DNA of 64,000 nt, from contig JAAVIC010000020.1 of assembly GCA_014799385.1 (NCBI GenBank), forward strand, positions 1 to 64,000. Reading direction: 5' to 3'. Below are positions 24,368 through 32,781 of this stretch, one piece after another. Every line of letters begins with the position of its first letter. The stretch's first letter is position 1. Position numbers and translations under genes: made by a program. A model generated the notes under the pieces. The model saw nothing but the letters and a program-made list of their open reading frames with translations. It was not told the origin of the DNA and made no database searches. The stretch comes from Oscillospiraceae bacterium. GTDB taxonomy: Bacteria > Bacillota > Clostridia > Oscillospirales > Ruminococcaceae.

Positions 24368-24931
24368 ATGAAAGAAACTACAAAAAAATTAACCCTCTCG
24401 GCAATGTTCATCGCAATCGGAATACTGCTCCCGTTTTTGACGGGGCAGATTCCGCAGGTTGGCAGTATGATGCTGCCAATGCACATTCCCGTATTCCTGT
24501 GCGGGCTGATTTGCGGCTGGCAGTATGGCGCGGCGGTTGGATTTATTCTTCCGCTGCTGCGCTCGGTGATTTGCGCTGCGCCAGCAATGTTCCCTATGGC
24601 GGTTTCAATGGCATTGGAGCTGATGACTTACGGGCTTGTCGCGGGGCTTCTCTACGGAATCTCGCGGCATCAGTGCATTATTGCGCTGTATCGCTCGATG
24701 ATTGCGGCAATGCTCGGCGGGCGTGTGATATTCGGGCTTGCAATGCTTATTTTCACGGGGATTCAAGGCAACGGGTATACGTGGAGCGCGTATTTTGCCT
24801 CGGTATTCCTGCAGGCGATACCCGGGATAATAATCCAACTCACGCTGATTCCCGCGATTATGCTCGCGCTCCACAAAACGGGATTGGTGACGTTTAAGCG
24901 GCATTCTTCGGGAGTGAAAAATGAGAGCTGA
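24368..24931 (+). CDS. ECF transporter substrate-binding (S) component
   Basis: This 187-aa membrane protein begins KKLTLSAMFIAIGILLPFL, typical of ECF S-components, and has five or six hydrophobic segments. S-components capture a vitamin or cofactor and join a shared EcfAA'T energising module encoded elsewhere; no ATPase lies beside it here. The substrate cannot be read from the sequence, and I see no riboswitch in the short 17-bp gap before it. It overlaps the next gene by 11 bp. The ribosome site is weak, so translation may be coupled to the DUF362 gene. Confidence 0.8.
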   Translation: MKETTKKLTLSAMFIAIGILLPFLTGQIPQVGSMMLPMHIPVFLCGLICGWQYGAAVGFILPLLRSVICAAPAMFPMAVSMALELMTYGLVAGLLYGISRHQCIIALYRSMIAAMLGGRVIFGLAMLIFTGIQGNGYTWSAYFASVFLQAIPGIIIQLTLIPAIMLALHKTGLVTFKRHSSGVKNES

Positions 24932-25496
24932 GGAGATCGCGAGAGCCGTTGTCAACGCGGCGGAACAAATCCCCGCAAAGCGAATTGTAATCGCAATTGA
25001 CGGACGCTGCGCCGCCGGAAAGACCACCCTCGCGAAGATGATTTGCGAACGGACGAATTGGAACGCAGTCCATATGGACGACTTCTTTCTTCGCCCCGAG
25101 CAGCGCACTGCGGAGCGGCTTGCCGAGCCGGGCGGCAATGTGGATTGGGAGCGGTTTCGCGAGGAGATTTTAGTTCCGTTGGAGGGCGGCTGTTCCGTGA
25201 TAAAATTCCGCTCGTTCGACTGCCGAACGCAGCGGCTCTCCGAGCCGATTTTTGTGAATGTTGGCGATGTCTGCATAATTGAAGGCTCATACAGTTGTCA
25301 CCCCGAGCTGCGCGGATTTTACGGCTTGCGCGTGTTTCTGACGGTGAATCCCGAGGAGCAAATGCGCAGGATTATACTCAGAAACGGCGCTGAAAGGGCA
25401 GAGCAGTTCGCCGAAAAATGGATTCCGCTAGAGGAAGAATATTTCGCGAAATGTGATGTAGAGCGGTTATGCGAACTGAAATTCAATACGGATTAA
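24921..25496 (+). CDS. P-loop kinase of the uridine kinase-like family
   Basis: This 191-aa protein has Walker A GRCAAGKTT at residues 28-36, then HMDDFFLRPEQR (substrate-binding Asp pair) and a lid region with RRIILRNG, as in uridine/pantothenate/nicotinamide riboside kinases. It most likely phosphorylates a small hydroxylated substrate. It overlaps the S-component gene by 11 bp, so a natural idea is that it traps the vitamin or nucleoside imported by that transporter; this is inference. GAGGAG-like bases precede it within the overlap. Confidence 0.8.
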   Translation: MRAEEIARAVVNAAEQIPAKRIVIAIDGRCAAGKTTLAKMICERTNWNAVHMDDFFLRPEQRTAERLAEPGGNVDWERFREEILVPLEGGCSVIKFRSFDCRTQRLSEPIFVNVGDVCIIEGSYSCHPELRGFYGLRVFLTVNPEEQMRRIILRNGAERAEQFAEKWIPLEEEYFAKCDVERLCELKFNTD

Positions 25497-25505
25497 ACGA
25501 AAACT

Positions 25506-25726
25506 GGGGAGCGCAAGCTCCCCGCAGACTGTCGATAAACCCTCGCACCGCCCCGCCGCTTTGCGGCGGGGCTTACTTCGTCAACCGCACGGCGGCAGCC
25601 ACAAAGGCTAGCCGCCGCACGTAGGTTGACCGCAAAGCGGTCATTCGTCCTCGTCTGCGAGGTTTTCTCGACAGTCTGAAAGAGTAGTCTTTTTCTACAA
25701 ACTGAACGGGGGAGCGCAAGCTCCCC
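25506..25726. repeat. Cluster of GC-rich hairpins (dispersed repeat family)
   Basis: This gap holds two copies of the same hairpin GGGGAGC-GCAA-GCTCCCC (25506-25523 and 25709-25726), a CCCCGCCGC/GCGGCGGGG hairpin near 25551-25572, GGCGGC/GCCGCC and GACCGC-AAA-GCGGTC stems. The bases TTTTTCTACAAACT before the second copy recur at about 38966 beside other GC hairpins. They could act as bidirectional terminators between the convergent genes. Confidence 0.6.
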
Positions 25727-25729
25727 GGT

Positions 25730-26338
25730 TTAATTTCGTTCAAACAAAAAATCAAAGCTCCCTCTGGGCGTTTTGAGGCAGGTTTCAAGGACGTTCGCGA
25801 AGATTTTCAGCTTTCGCATAATCGATGGGTCGTCCTGCCTTGAATCGTCAAGGAACACCGTCAATGTCGTGAGAATAATTTCCGCGCTTTCTTTGGGGTA
25901 TTCGGTTTTTATCGAACCCTCCTCGATGCCTTGTTCAAGCAGCACGGTGAGAATCGGCGACAGCTCCTGAACCGCCACGGTTTTCAGCTTGATGTGTAAA
26001 ATCGCGTCCTCGTGCAAATGCAGCGTCATAAGTAAATTCTGTTTGTTGCCGAAGTCCTCGGCGGTTGCGCAGCGGAACAACTGTTTGATCCGCCCGAGCG
26101 CGGTCTGCTCGCTTGTCACGGAGTTCAGATACTCGCGTATCGCACGGCGATAGCTCCGCTCAATCAAATTGTCGAGGATCTCCTCCTTGCTGTCGAAGTA
26201 GTAGTACACAGTGCCCTTGGCAACGCCCGCCGCGCGCGCTATCGAATCCACCGAAATGTCCTTGAACGGCACCGTGTTCATCAGATCCCCAAGCGCGTCA
26301 AATATCAGCTCACGTTTGTCCGATTTGACTTGTTTCAT
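25730..26338 (-). CDS. TetR-family repressor
   Basis: The start is the ATG at 26338, six bases after AGAGGTG (202 aa); a GTG nine bases upstream lies inside the ribosome site. Residues ~8-55 form the TetR helix-turn-helix (ISVDSIARAAGVAKGTVYYYFDSKEE). The C-terminal two-thirds is the variable ligand and dimer domain. It is divergent from the hydrolase/condensation/carrier/ligase operon. Two copies of GACTG-Y-CGGTC lie in the gap, one over the -35 of that operon, so it probably represses the cluster until a lipid or drug-like ligand binds. Confidence 0.9.
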   Translation of the reverse strand: MKQVKSDKRELIFDALGDLMNTVPFKDISVDSIARAAGVAKGTVYYYFDSKEEILDNLIERSYRRAIREYLNSVTSEQTALGRIKQLFRCATAEDFGNKQNLLMTLHLHEDAILHIKLKTVAVQELSPILTVLLEQGIEEGSIKTEYPKESAEIILTTLTVFLDDSRQDDPSIMRKLKIFANVLETCLKTPRGSFDFLFERN

Positions 26339-26440
26339 ACTTCTCACCTCTAAAATTACCAGTATTCGTGTGGATTTACCGTCCTCTTTTGTATTATATC
26401 ACAAATTTTCGGGAATTTCAAGTATTTTTTCAAAAAAGTA

Positions 26441-26469
26441 TTGACTGCCGGTCAGTTATATGGTAATAT
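26441..26469 (+). promoter_or_regulatory. Promoter with TetR-type operator O1
   Basis: TTGACT (26441-26446), 17-bp spacer and TAATAT (26464-26469). The near-palindrome GACTGCCGGTC (26443-26453) overlaps the -35. Confidence 0.7.
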
Positions 26470-26541
26470 TAATATAAGGAAAACAGCAAATAATAAGTCG
26501 GAGATAGCATACTATCGCCGATTAAATCAAAAGGTAAATTT

Positions 26542-26552
26542 GACTGTCGGTC
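26542..26552 (+). promoter_or_regulatory. Second TetR-type operator O2
   Basis: GACTGTCGGTC differs from the first operator by one central base and lies 20 bp before the hydrolase start, where a bound repressor would block elongation. Confidence 0.6.
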
Positions 26553-26571
26553 GAATTTGAAAGGAGATTCC

Positions 26572-27540
26572 GTGAAGAAAATGACACCTTTAGTTATAGC
26601 GGCAGGCGTTGGAGGATTGGCAGCGGTAGGAGCTGCGGCATCTTTTATCGGCGCAAAGACGCTGTTCAACCGCGTAATTCCGCGCCAGGACGGCGTTCGC
26701 GTGGACACAAGCGAGATGGCAGACGCGGAAAAGTGGGAAAGCTACATTGTAGGTATCCGCGCCGTTAGAGAGAAATTCCAGACGCGTCCGTCCGAACACA
26801 TCACCATCAAATCCCGTGACGGACTTACGCTCCACGGCGACCTGTTCTCCGCGGAAAAGCCCGCAAACCGCATAGCAATAATGTTTCACGGTTATACAAG
26901 CTGCGGAATAAACGATTGCTCGAATATGGCGGAGTACTTTATGCAGCGCGGGTACAGCACACTGATAGTTGACCAGCGGTCACACGGAAAGAGCGAGGGA
27001 CAGTGGATAGGCTTTGGAATCCTCGACCGCTTTGACTGCATAGGGTGGATAAACTACGTACAGGAGCGTTTCGGCAAGGACTGCGAGGTGGCTCTGTACG
27101 GCGTTTCGATGGGAGCGTCAACTGTGTTGATGGCAACCGGCACGGAGGGATTTCCTGCGAATGTCAAGGCGGTTGTTTCCGATTGCGCGTTCACATCGCC
27201 GTATGACGTTTTTGTTCATATCCTGAAGCGCGACTATCACTTGCCGCCGCACCCGATAATGGACATAAACGACAAGCTCTGCCGAGAGCGCGCGGGATAT
27301 GGATTCAAGGATTTTTCCACACTGGACGCGGTGAAAAAGGGCGTATGCCCGATTCTGTTTATCCACGGCGCGGACGATACATTTGTTCCCGCGTATATGA
27401 CAGATCAGAATTACGCGGCTTGCACCGGAGAGAAAAGTCGACTGATAGTCGAAAACGCGGGTCACGCGGCGGCTCTGTACGAAAACCGCGAGCTTTACTA
27501 CAAGACGGTCAGCGAGTTCCTCGATAAATACAAAATGTGA
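26572..27540 (+). CDS. Alpha/beta hydrolase with N-terminal membrane anchor
   Basis: The GTG at 26572 is spaced five bases after AAGGAG (322 aa). A hydrophobic segment covers residues 6-30, then an alpha/beta hydrolase fold: MFHGYTSCG (oxyanion loop), nucleophile Ser179 in YGVSMGAS, Asp in FIHGADDTFVP and His in ENAGHAAALY. This is the full triad of an esterase, lipase or acyltransferase anchored at the membrane. It is the first gene of the TetR-controlled cluster. Next to a condensation-domain protein it may release or process an acyl product, but its substrate is unknown. Confidence 0.85.
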   Translation: MKKMTPLVIAAGVGGLAAVGAAASFIGAKTLFNRVIPRQDGVRVDTSEMADAEKWESYIVGIRAVREKFQTRPSEHITIKSRDGLTLHGDLFSAEKPANRIAIMFHGYTSCGINDCSNMAEYFMQRGYSTLIVDQRSHGKSEGQWIGFGILDRFDCIGWINYVQERFGKDCEVALYGVSMGASTVLMATGTEGFPANVKAVVSDCAFTSPYDVFVHILKRDYHLPPHPIMDINDKLCRERAGYGFKDFSTLDAVKKGVCPILFIHGADDTFVPAYMTDQNYAACTGEKSRLIVENAGHAAALYENRELYYKTVSEFLDKYKM

Positions 27541-27557
27541 GTAATTAAGGAGCAATT

Positions 27558-28970
27558 ATGAAAGAGTTCAATATCAACGGCACTGTAATGCAGTGCTACC
27601 CGCTTACAGCCGCACAGCGACTTCACTTCTACACGCTCAAGTACGCGCCGCACCAGGTGACGAATATCGGCACGGGCTTGTATATAAAAAACGATGTGGA
27701 TTTCGGAGTGCTCAAACAAAGCATTATGGAGGCTGTCGCCAAGTTTGATACCATGCGCCTTCGCTTTGTCGAGGACGAGGACGGAACGGTTTATCAGTAT
27801 GTAGTTCCTTTTGATGAAAGAGAACTAGGGTTCTTTGACTTCTCGAATTGGAGGGAAGAGGACGCTCACCGCGAGATGGAGCAATGGACGCAAAAGCCGT
27901 TTGAGCGTTTCAATGCCGCGATGAACAGGGTCGTAATGATAAAATACCCCAACGGTTACAACGGAGTTTATCTCAAAGTCGATCATATGACGATGGATTC
28001 AAGCTCGCTTATCGAGTTTAATAAGCTCGTGCTGGAGTTGTACTGCGCGAAGATGTACAACTATCCGCAGCCCAAGCCCTTGCAGCCGTATATCAAGGCG
28101 CTTTTGCACGACCTTGAATATGAAAAGAGAGGCAATGCGGCGCGTAAGGCTGACGAGGCATTCTGGAAAGAGCAAATTGAAGATAAGAGCGAGCCTATGT
28201 ATACCGATTTTACGGGTCCCGGCAGATTGCTCACCCAGCGCCGTGAAAGCGGAAATCCGAAGCTCAGAAGCGCAATGGTAATTTCCAGAGACCCTTCCGC
28301 GTCAATATCGGTTTATCACCTTGAAAGCGAACCATCGGCAAGACTGATGAAGTTCTGCGAGGAGAACCGCGTTCCAATGGCGAGCCTGCTCTTGATGGGG
28401 CTTCGCACGGTTTTGTCGAAGTTCAACAACGATGAAAAGGACGTTTCCGTCAAGACTTGTGTAGCGCGCCGCGGAACGCTGCTCGAAAAGCACAGCGGCG
28501 GCACAAGAATCCACTTCTTCCCGCTGCGTACCATTCTTGAACCCGAACAAACGTTTCTTGACGGAATCCACACGATTCAGACCGAGCAGAACAAGATTTT
28601 CCGTCACGCGAATTACGACCCTATCGAGCTTACCATGAAACGCTCGAAGTATCGTAAATTTACGCCCGGCGCAAGCTACGAGAGCATTTCGCTCACCTAT
28701 CAGCCGCTGACTATAAACAGCAAGACCGCGAATCTTCCCGATATTGATTATAAAACGTTCTGGTATTCAAACGGCGTAGCCGGGCAGCCCTTGTATCTCA
28801 CGGTAATGCACCGCCCCGAGGACAACGGCTTGAATTTCAATTTTGAATACCGCAAGGACTGCGTAACCAAACAGGAGATGGAATTTTTCTACTACTATCT
28901 GTGCCGCGTATTGTTCAGCGGCATTGAGGATAAAGACCGCACTATCGGCGAGATTCTGGAAATGATATAA
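27558..28970 (+). CDS. Stand-alone condensation-domain protein
   Basis: This 470-aa protein resembles a single NRPS-type condensation domain or related acyltransferase: the N-terminal YPLTAAQRLHFY and the active-site segment VDHMTMDS, which keeps His143 and Asp147 of the HHxxxDG motif but lacks the first His and the Gly. Later regions fit the C-terminal half of the fold. Such enzymes join a carrier-bound acyl group to an amine or alcohol. The carrier protein and adenylating ligase that follow make a complete minimal C-T-A set. It starts after AAGGAG. Confidence 0.78.
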   Translation: MKEFNINGTVMQCYPLTAAQRLHFYTLKYAPHQVTNIGTGLYIKNDVDFGVLKQSIMEAVAKFDTMRLRFVEDEDGTVYQYVVPFDERELGFFDFSNWREEDAHREMEQWTQKPFERFNAAMNRVVMIKYPNGYNGVYLKVDHMTMDSSSLIEFNKLVLELYCAKMYNYPQPKPLQPYIKALLHDLEYEKRGNAARKADEAFWKEQIEDKSEPMYTDFTGPGRLLTQRRESGNPKLRSAMVISRDPSASISVYHLESEPSARLMKFCEENRVPMASLLLMGLRTVLSKFNNDEKDVSVKTCVARRGTLLEKHSGGTRIHFFPLRTILEPEQTFLDGIHTIQTEQNKIFRHANYDPIELTMKRSKYRKFTPGASYESISLTYQPLTINSKTANLPDIDYKTFWYSNGVAGQPLYLTVMHRPEDNGLNFNFEYRKDCVTKQEMEFFYYYLCRVLFSGIEDKDRTIGEILEMI

Positions 28971-29003
28971 CCCGCCGAGCATAATAAATAAGGAGGATTT
29001 GTG

Positions 29004-29237
29004 ATGTTAGAGGAACTTAAGGAACTCATCTGCAACTATGTTGAGGTTGAACCGGAGAAAATCACACTTAAATCGAAATTCGTTGACGATCTGGGATTCA
29101 ACTCGTTTGATTTTATCACGCTGTTGGGCGAAGTCGAGGAGAAGTACGGCGTCAACGTAAACGAGGAAGAGGTTCTCGGTCTTACGACCGTGGGTGACGC
29201 GATTGAGTATATCGAGAAGCTGAGAGGTAAGAAATGA
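29004..29237 (+). CDS. Acyl/peptidyl carrier protein (TetR cluster)
   Basis: A 77-aa acidic carrier protein with DLGFNSFDF placing the phosphopantetheine serine at Ser34. The ATG at 29004 follows AGGAGG; a GTG three bases earlier is possible. It overlaps the next gene by ATGA, so the ligase probably loads this carrier. It is distinct from the second carrier at 39058-39306. Confidence 0.9.
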   Translation: MLEELKELICNYVEVEPEKITLKSKFVDDLGFNSFDFITLLGEVEEKYGVNVNEEEVLGLTTVGDAIEYIEKLRGKK

Positions 29238-30781
29238 GTGAAATGAAAACTCTGTTCGACTTGGTAAGCGGAGCGAAAAGCAGCTTTGAAAACAACGTTT
29301 ATATCCGCGAAAAGTCCAAAACGGGCGATGGAATAACCGATAAGACTTTCGGGCAGTTTTACACGGACGCTCTGAAAATTTCCGCGTTTCTGAAAGACAA
29401 GTTCGGAAAAAAGATTCACGCGTCTGTTATCGGACCCACAAGCTACGGATACCTGGTGGGCTATATCGGCTCGATGATTGGCGGAAACGTGGGCGTTCCG
29501 ATTGACGCTCAGCTCTCTCCCACGGACGCAGGCGAATTGATGGATAGAGCGGACGTGGAAATTCTGTTTTATGATGAGCGGTTTGCGTCCTCTATTCCCA
29601 CATTCAAGGAGAACTGCCCGAACATCAAGGAGTACGTTCTGCTGTCGGATAAGACGGACTGCGAGGAATTGACGCTCGGAAAGGTGCTGGCTCAATATCA
29701 GCCCGAGATTCCCGAGGAAAAGCCGGCTGCGGATTCCCTTGCGGCGATTCTGTTCACTTCGGGAACCACGGGCAAGGCAAAGGGCGTAATGCTCTCCCAC
29801 GGCAATTTTATGGATAACGTTATGTGCTGCGACAACGAGGCGATCCCCGAGGACGTGATTTTGACGGTGCTTCCCGTTCACCACGTTTATTGCTTTACTT
29901 GTGATATTCTGTTGTCGCTGCGTTACGGAAACAGCGTGTGCGTAAATGATTCGCTGATGAAAGTCGCGCAGAATCTCAAGCTGTTCGCGCCGACAATAAT
30001 TCTGCTCGTTCCGATGATAGTTTCCACGATTTATAAGCAGATAAAACACGTTTCAAAGACTATGCCGCTTATCCCGATGAAGGTTATCGCGAAGAAGGCA
30101 TTCGGCGGCAGACTCAAGACAATGTACAGCGGCGGCGCGTATCTTAATCCCGAACTCATCACAGCTTACGAAAAGCTGGGAATAAAAATCGCGCAAGGCT
30201 ACGGAATGACGGAGTGTTCTCCGAGAATCACAACAGGCGATCTGAGCCGCAAATCCAACGGCGATGTTGGTACGATCGTTCGCGGATGTGAGGTAAAAAT
30301 CGTTGACAATGAGATTACGGTAAAAAGCCCCTCCGTAATGCAAGGTTATTACAAAGACTCGCAGTCTACCGCCGAAACGCTCCGTGACGGCTGGCTCTAC
30401 ACGGGAGATTTGGGTTATGCGGACGAAGAGGGCAGACTGTACATTACGGGACGCAAAAAAAATCTGATTATCCTGTCGAACGGCGAGAATGTTTCTCCCG
30501 AGGAGCTTGAAAACAAGCTCGAAGCGGCGGAAATCGCACAGGAACTCCTTGTATATGACGAGGACGAGGTACTCACCGCGGAGCTTTTCCCGGGTGAAAT
30601 GTACCGTAGGAAATCCCGCGATAAAATGATTTCCGAAATCAAGGCGAAGATCACCAAGGTGAACAAGGAGCTGCCGAGCGCGAAAAATATCCGCAAAATC
30701 AGACTCCGCGAAGTGGAATTTGAGAAAACCACATCACGTAAAATTAAGCGCAAACAGAGCGTTCAAGGCGAAATCGTATAA
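29234..30781 (+). CDS. AMP-binding acyl/aminoacyl ligase
   Basis: This 515-aa protein is a full adenylate-forming enzyme: the P-loop FTSGTTGKAKG near residue 175, QGYGMTECSPR near 325, YTGDLGY near 390, and a C-terminal subdomain ending in TSRKIKR, whose Lys is the likely catalytic A10 residue. It would activate a carboxylic acid with ATP and load it onto the carrier protein encoded just before it. Substrate specificity cannot be read with confidence. A bidirectional terminator follows. Confidence 0.88.
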   Translation: MSEMKTLFDLVSGAKSSFENNVYIREKSKTGDGITDKTFGQFYTDALKISAFLKDKFGKKIHASVIGPTSYGYLVGYIGSMIGGNVGVPIDAQLSPTDAGELMDRADVEILFYDERFASSIPTFKENCPNIKEYVLLSDKTDCEELTLGKVLAQYQPEIPEEKPAADSLAAILFTSGTTGKAKGVMLSHGNFMDNVMCCDNEAIPEDVILTVLPVHHVYCFTCDILLSLRYGNSVCVNDSLMKVAQNLKLFAPTIILLVPMIVSTIYKQIKHVSKTMPLIPMKVIAKKAFGGRLKTMYSGGAYLNPELITAYEKLGIKIAQGYGMTECSPRITTGDLSRKSNGDVGTIVRGCEVKIVDNEITVKSPSVMQGYYKDSQSTAETLRDGWLYTGDLGYADEEGRLYITGRKKNLIILSNGENVSPEELENKLEAAEIAQELLVYDEDEVLTAELFPGEMYRRKSRDKMISEIKAKITKVNKELPSAKNIRKIRLREVEFEKTTSRKIKRKQSVQGEIV

Positions 30782-30786
30782 AAATA

Positions 30787-30818
30787 AATCCGAGCTTACA
30801 CGGCTCGGATTCCTTTTT
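30787..30818. terminator. Bidirectional terminator between the ligase and MATE genes
   Basis: A perfect 9-bp stem AATCCGAGC (30787-30795) / GCTCGGATT (30803-30811) is followed by CCTTTTT on the plus side. Confidence 0.8.
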
Positions 30819-30825
30819 ATCTCGA

Positions 30826-32202
30826 TTAAAGGCTTTCCAATTTCTTCTTGACGGAAATTTTTCTCCAAAGAACCGCTGCGGCAATAACCGTCAATATCTC
30901 CGCAATCGGGAAAACACACCACAAAAGCCAACTCATATCACTGTTTGATTTTGCAATTGCCGCAAACCAAAAAGCGAACGGGAACACAAACAGCAGTTGT
31001 CTTCCGACAGATACCGCGAGCGAACCTATCCCGCTGCCGACCGCCTGAAAAACTCCTTGAAACGCTGTATTTATCCCCGCGAACACAAGGCTTATCGACA
31101 CAATGTGTATCGCGCCAAGGCAGAAATTCAGCGTTTCGCCGGACAGATTAAACATATTCGCGAACGGATTTGCGAATATTTCCAAAACGATTGTTCCCGC
31201 CAACATTATAATGCCGGTGTATAGCTGCCCGAATTTCACGCAGTCCTTAATTCGTTTGCTGTCGCGCATTCCATATCCGAAAGCGGTTATCGGAGTGATT
31301 GCATCACGCATTCCGAAAGCCGCAAACAGCAGGAACTGCTGAATTTTATAGTACAGTCCGTAAGCTGTCACCATATTTTCACTGATACTGCGAAGAATTA
31401 AATTCATTCCGTAGGTCATAACGGAAATCAGCGCTTGGGAGATAATCGCGGGCAGCCCAATCGAGTAAATCATTCCGATTGTTCGGAGCGACGGCTTAAT
31501 ATCCCGAAGCCGTATGCGGATTGACTTGTTGAATTTCAAATGGAAAATCAACGCTGCGATAAAGGACACGACTTGCCCGATAACAGTCGCGTATGCCGCG
31601 CCCTTTACCCCCATTTCGGGAAGACCGAGCCGTCCATAGATAAAAATCGGATCAAGAACGATATTCGTGACAGCACCGAGTATCTGCGCAATTGTGGAGC
31701 AAAGCGAATGCCCGGCAGACTGAAGCATTTTCTCGAAAATCGCGAACATCGCCATTCCGAACGAAAGTACACAGCAAATGCGTAAATATTCGATTCCCAT
31801 TTCGGAAACAACGATGTTGTCGGTCTGCGAATTTATATAGGTTTCCGTTCCGAAAATTCCGAAGAGCAGAAAAACGATATAAATCGCGATTCCGAGGAAA
31901 ACCGCGTTTCCCGCTGTTTTGTTCGTAAGCTCGCTGTCCTTTTGCCCAAGACTTTTGGCGATAAGGACGTTTGCTCCCACGCCCGTTCCGATTCCGACCG
32001 CAACCATCAGAACCTGCAATGGAAACGCCAGCGTCAGCGCGTTCAGTCCGTCCTCGCCGTTGACCGCCATATTTGACACAAACGCGCTGTCCACGATATT
32101 GTAGACTGCTTGCAGAACCATTGAAATTATCATCGGAATCCCCATCGAAAGCATCAGCTTTTTCACGGGAACAGTCGCCATTTTCTCGTCTTTTAAGTTC
32201 AT
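30826..32202 (-). CDS. MATE-family multidrug exporter
   Basis: This 458-aa protein has about twelve hydrophobic segments and the MATE hallmarks: PMIISMVLQAVYNIVDSAFV near the N-terminus and an equivalent start of the second half (GLPAIISQALISV). MATE proteins expel cationic drugs and metabolites using H+ or Na+. The start is the ATG at 32202 after GGAGG. The upstream 65-nt leader contains a 10-codon peptide inside an intrinsic terminator, so expression is probably controlled by attenuation (see 32217-32265). Confidence 0.9.
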   Translation of the reverse strand: MNLKDEKMATVPVKKLMLSMGIPMIISMVLQAVYNIVDSAFVSNMAVNGEDGLNALTLAFPLQVLMVAVGIGTGVGANVLIAKSLGQKDSELTNKTAGNAVFLGIAIYIVFLLFGIFGTETYINSQTDNIVVSEMGIEYLRICCVLSFGMAMFAIFEKMLQSAGHSLCSTIAQILGAVTNIVLDPIFIYGRLGLPEMGVKGAAYATVIGQVVSFIAALIFHLKFNKSIRIRLRDIKPSLRTIGMIYSIGLPAIISQALISVMTYGMNLILRSISENMVTAYGLYYKIQQFLLFAAFGMRDAITPITAFGYGMRDSKRIKDCVKFGQLYTGIIMLAGTIVLEIFANPFANMFNLSGETLNFCLGAIHIVSISLVFAGINTAFQGVFQAVGSGIGSLAVSVGRQLLFVFPFAFWFAAIAKSNSDMSWLLWCVFPIAEILTVIAAAVLWRKISVKKKLESL

Positions 32203-32216
32203 TATATACCTCCAAA

Positions 32217-32263
32217 AATAAAAAAGTGCAGCTTACCGATTGGAATTACGCAGTAAGCTACAC
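32217..32263 (-). terminator. Attenuator terminator in the MATE leader
   Basis: On the minus strand an 11-bp stem (arms 32263-32253 and 32236-32226, one G-U or mismatch pair) with a 16-nt loop is followed by TTTTTTATTTTT and then the MATE ribosome site. It lies between promoter and gene, so it must be overcome for expression. Confidence 0.75.
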
Positions 32264-32265
32264 AT
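32233..32265 (-). CDS. Ten-codon leader peptide MCSLLRNSNR
   Basis: The ATG at 32265 lies only two or three bases after the predicted transcription start, so it would be translated as a nearly leaderless frame. The ten codons and TAA stop overlap the whole left arm and loop of the terminator stem. A ribosome stalled here by an antibiotic would keep the stem from forming and let transcription enter the MATE gene. The placement is seen; the mechanism is inferred by analogy with ribosome-mediated attenuation of resistance genes. Confidence 0.6.
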   Translation of the reverse strand: MCSLLRNSNR

Positions 32266-32273
32266 CTAGATTA

Positions 32274-32302
32274 ATTATATAAAATTTGCGGAAAAATGTC
32301 AA
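32274..32302 (-). promoter_or_regulatory. Promoter of the MATE gene
   Basis: On the minus strand TTGACA (32302-32297), 17-bp spacer and TATAAT (32279-32274). Start of transcription expected near 32267. Confidence 0.85.
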
Positions 32303-32370
32303 GGGATATTTTGCACAATTTTTTTGCCGAAAAAGATTGAATTTTTGTTGTTTGCACATAACCCGAATGA

Positions 32371-32781
32371 TTACCGTAACAGCGGAAGGCTTCCCGTTAA
32401 ACGGTTCACTTTCTTTTTTGAGCCGCACAGCGCGATTCCGAAATACCGCAAATCTTCCGCCGAGCTTATCTTATCTATAAATTCATCATATGTTCCGCAG
32501 CTTTGCGCTATATCGGTAAAATCCGCGATTGTGAGGTCAGCGTATTCCTTGTCGTACAACGAGAGCCGCAGCGTGCCGAGCATTTCGGCAGAAGCCTTTA
32601 GAATTGGCACGGGGAACTCGATAATCCCCATATGTTCTAGATTCCGACCATCGCGGACGTTCGCGCCCACAACATCGGGAAGCCGCGCGCCGAGCGTAAT
32701 TCCGAGAATCGCGGCGGTGTTCGCGATGATTCCGATAGGCAGATTTTCGTCAACCACGATCACACATTTTCTGTCATTCAT
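32371..32781 (-). CDS. DUF2000 family protein
   Basis: The ATG at 32781 is preceded by GGAAAGG and overlaps the end of the AraC gene by 8 bp; the open frame upstream of it is a shadow of AraC. The 136-aa product has MNDRKCVIVVDENLPIGIIA and NTAAILGITLGAR, typical of DUF2000 proteins, a small alpha/beta fold related to peptidyl-tRNA hydrolase 2. No function is established. It is probably co-expressed with the AraC regulator. Confidence 0.82.
   Translation of the reverse strand: MNDRKCVIVVDENLPIGIIANTAAILGITLGARLPDVVGANVRDGRNLEHMGIIEFPVPILKASAEMLGTLRLSLYDKEYADLTIADFTDIAQSCGTYDEFIDKISSAEDLRYFGIALCGSKKKVNRLTGSLPLLR

Noticed and set aside
29036-30049. Long minus-strand open frame (337 codons)
   Set aside because: It is the complement of the carrier-protein and adenylating-ligase genes, whose motifs and ribosome sites are clear.
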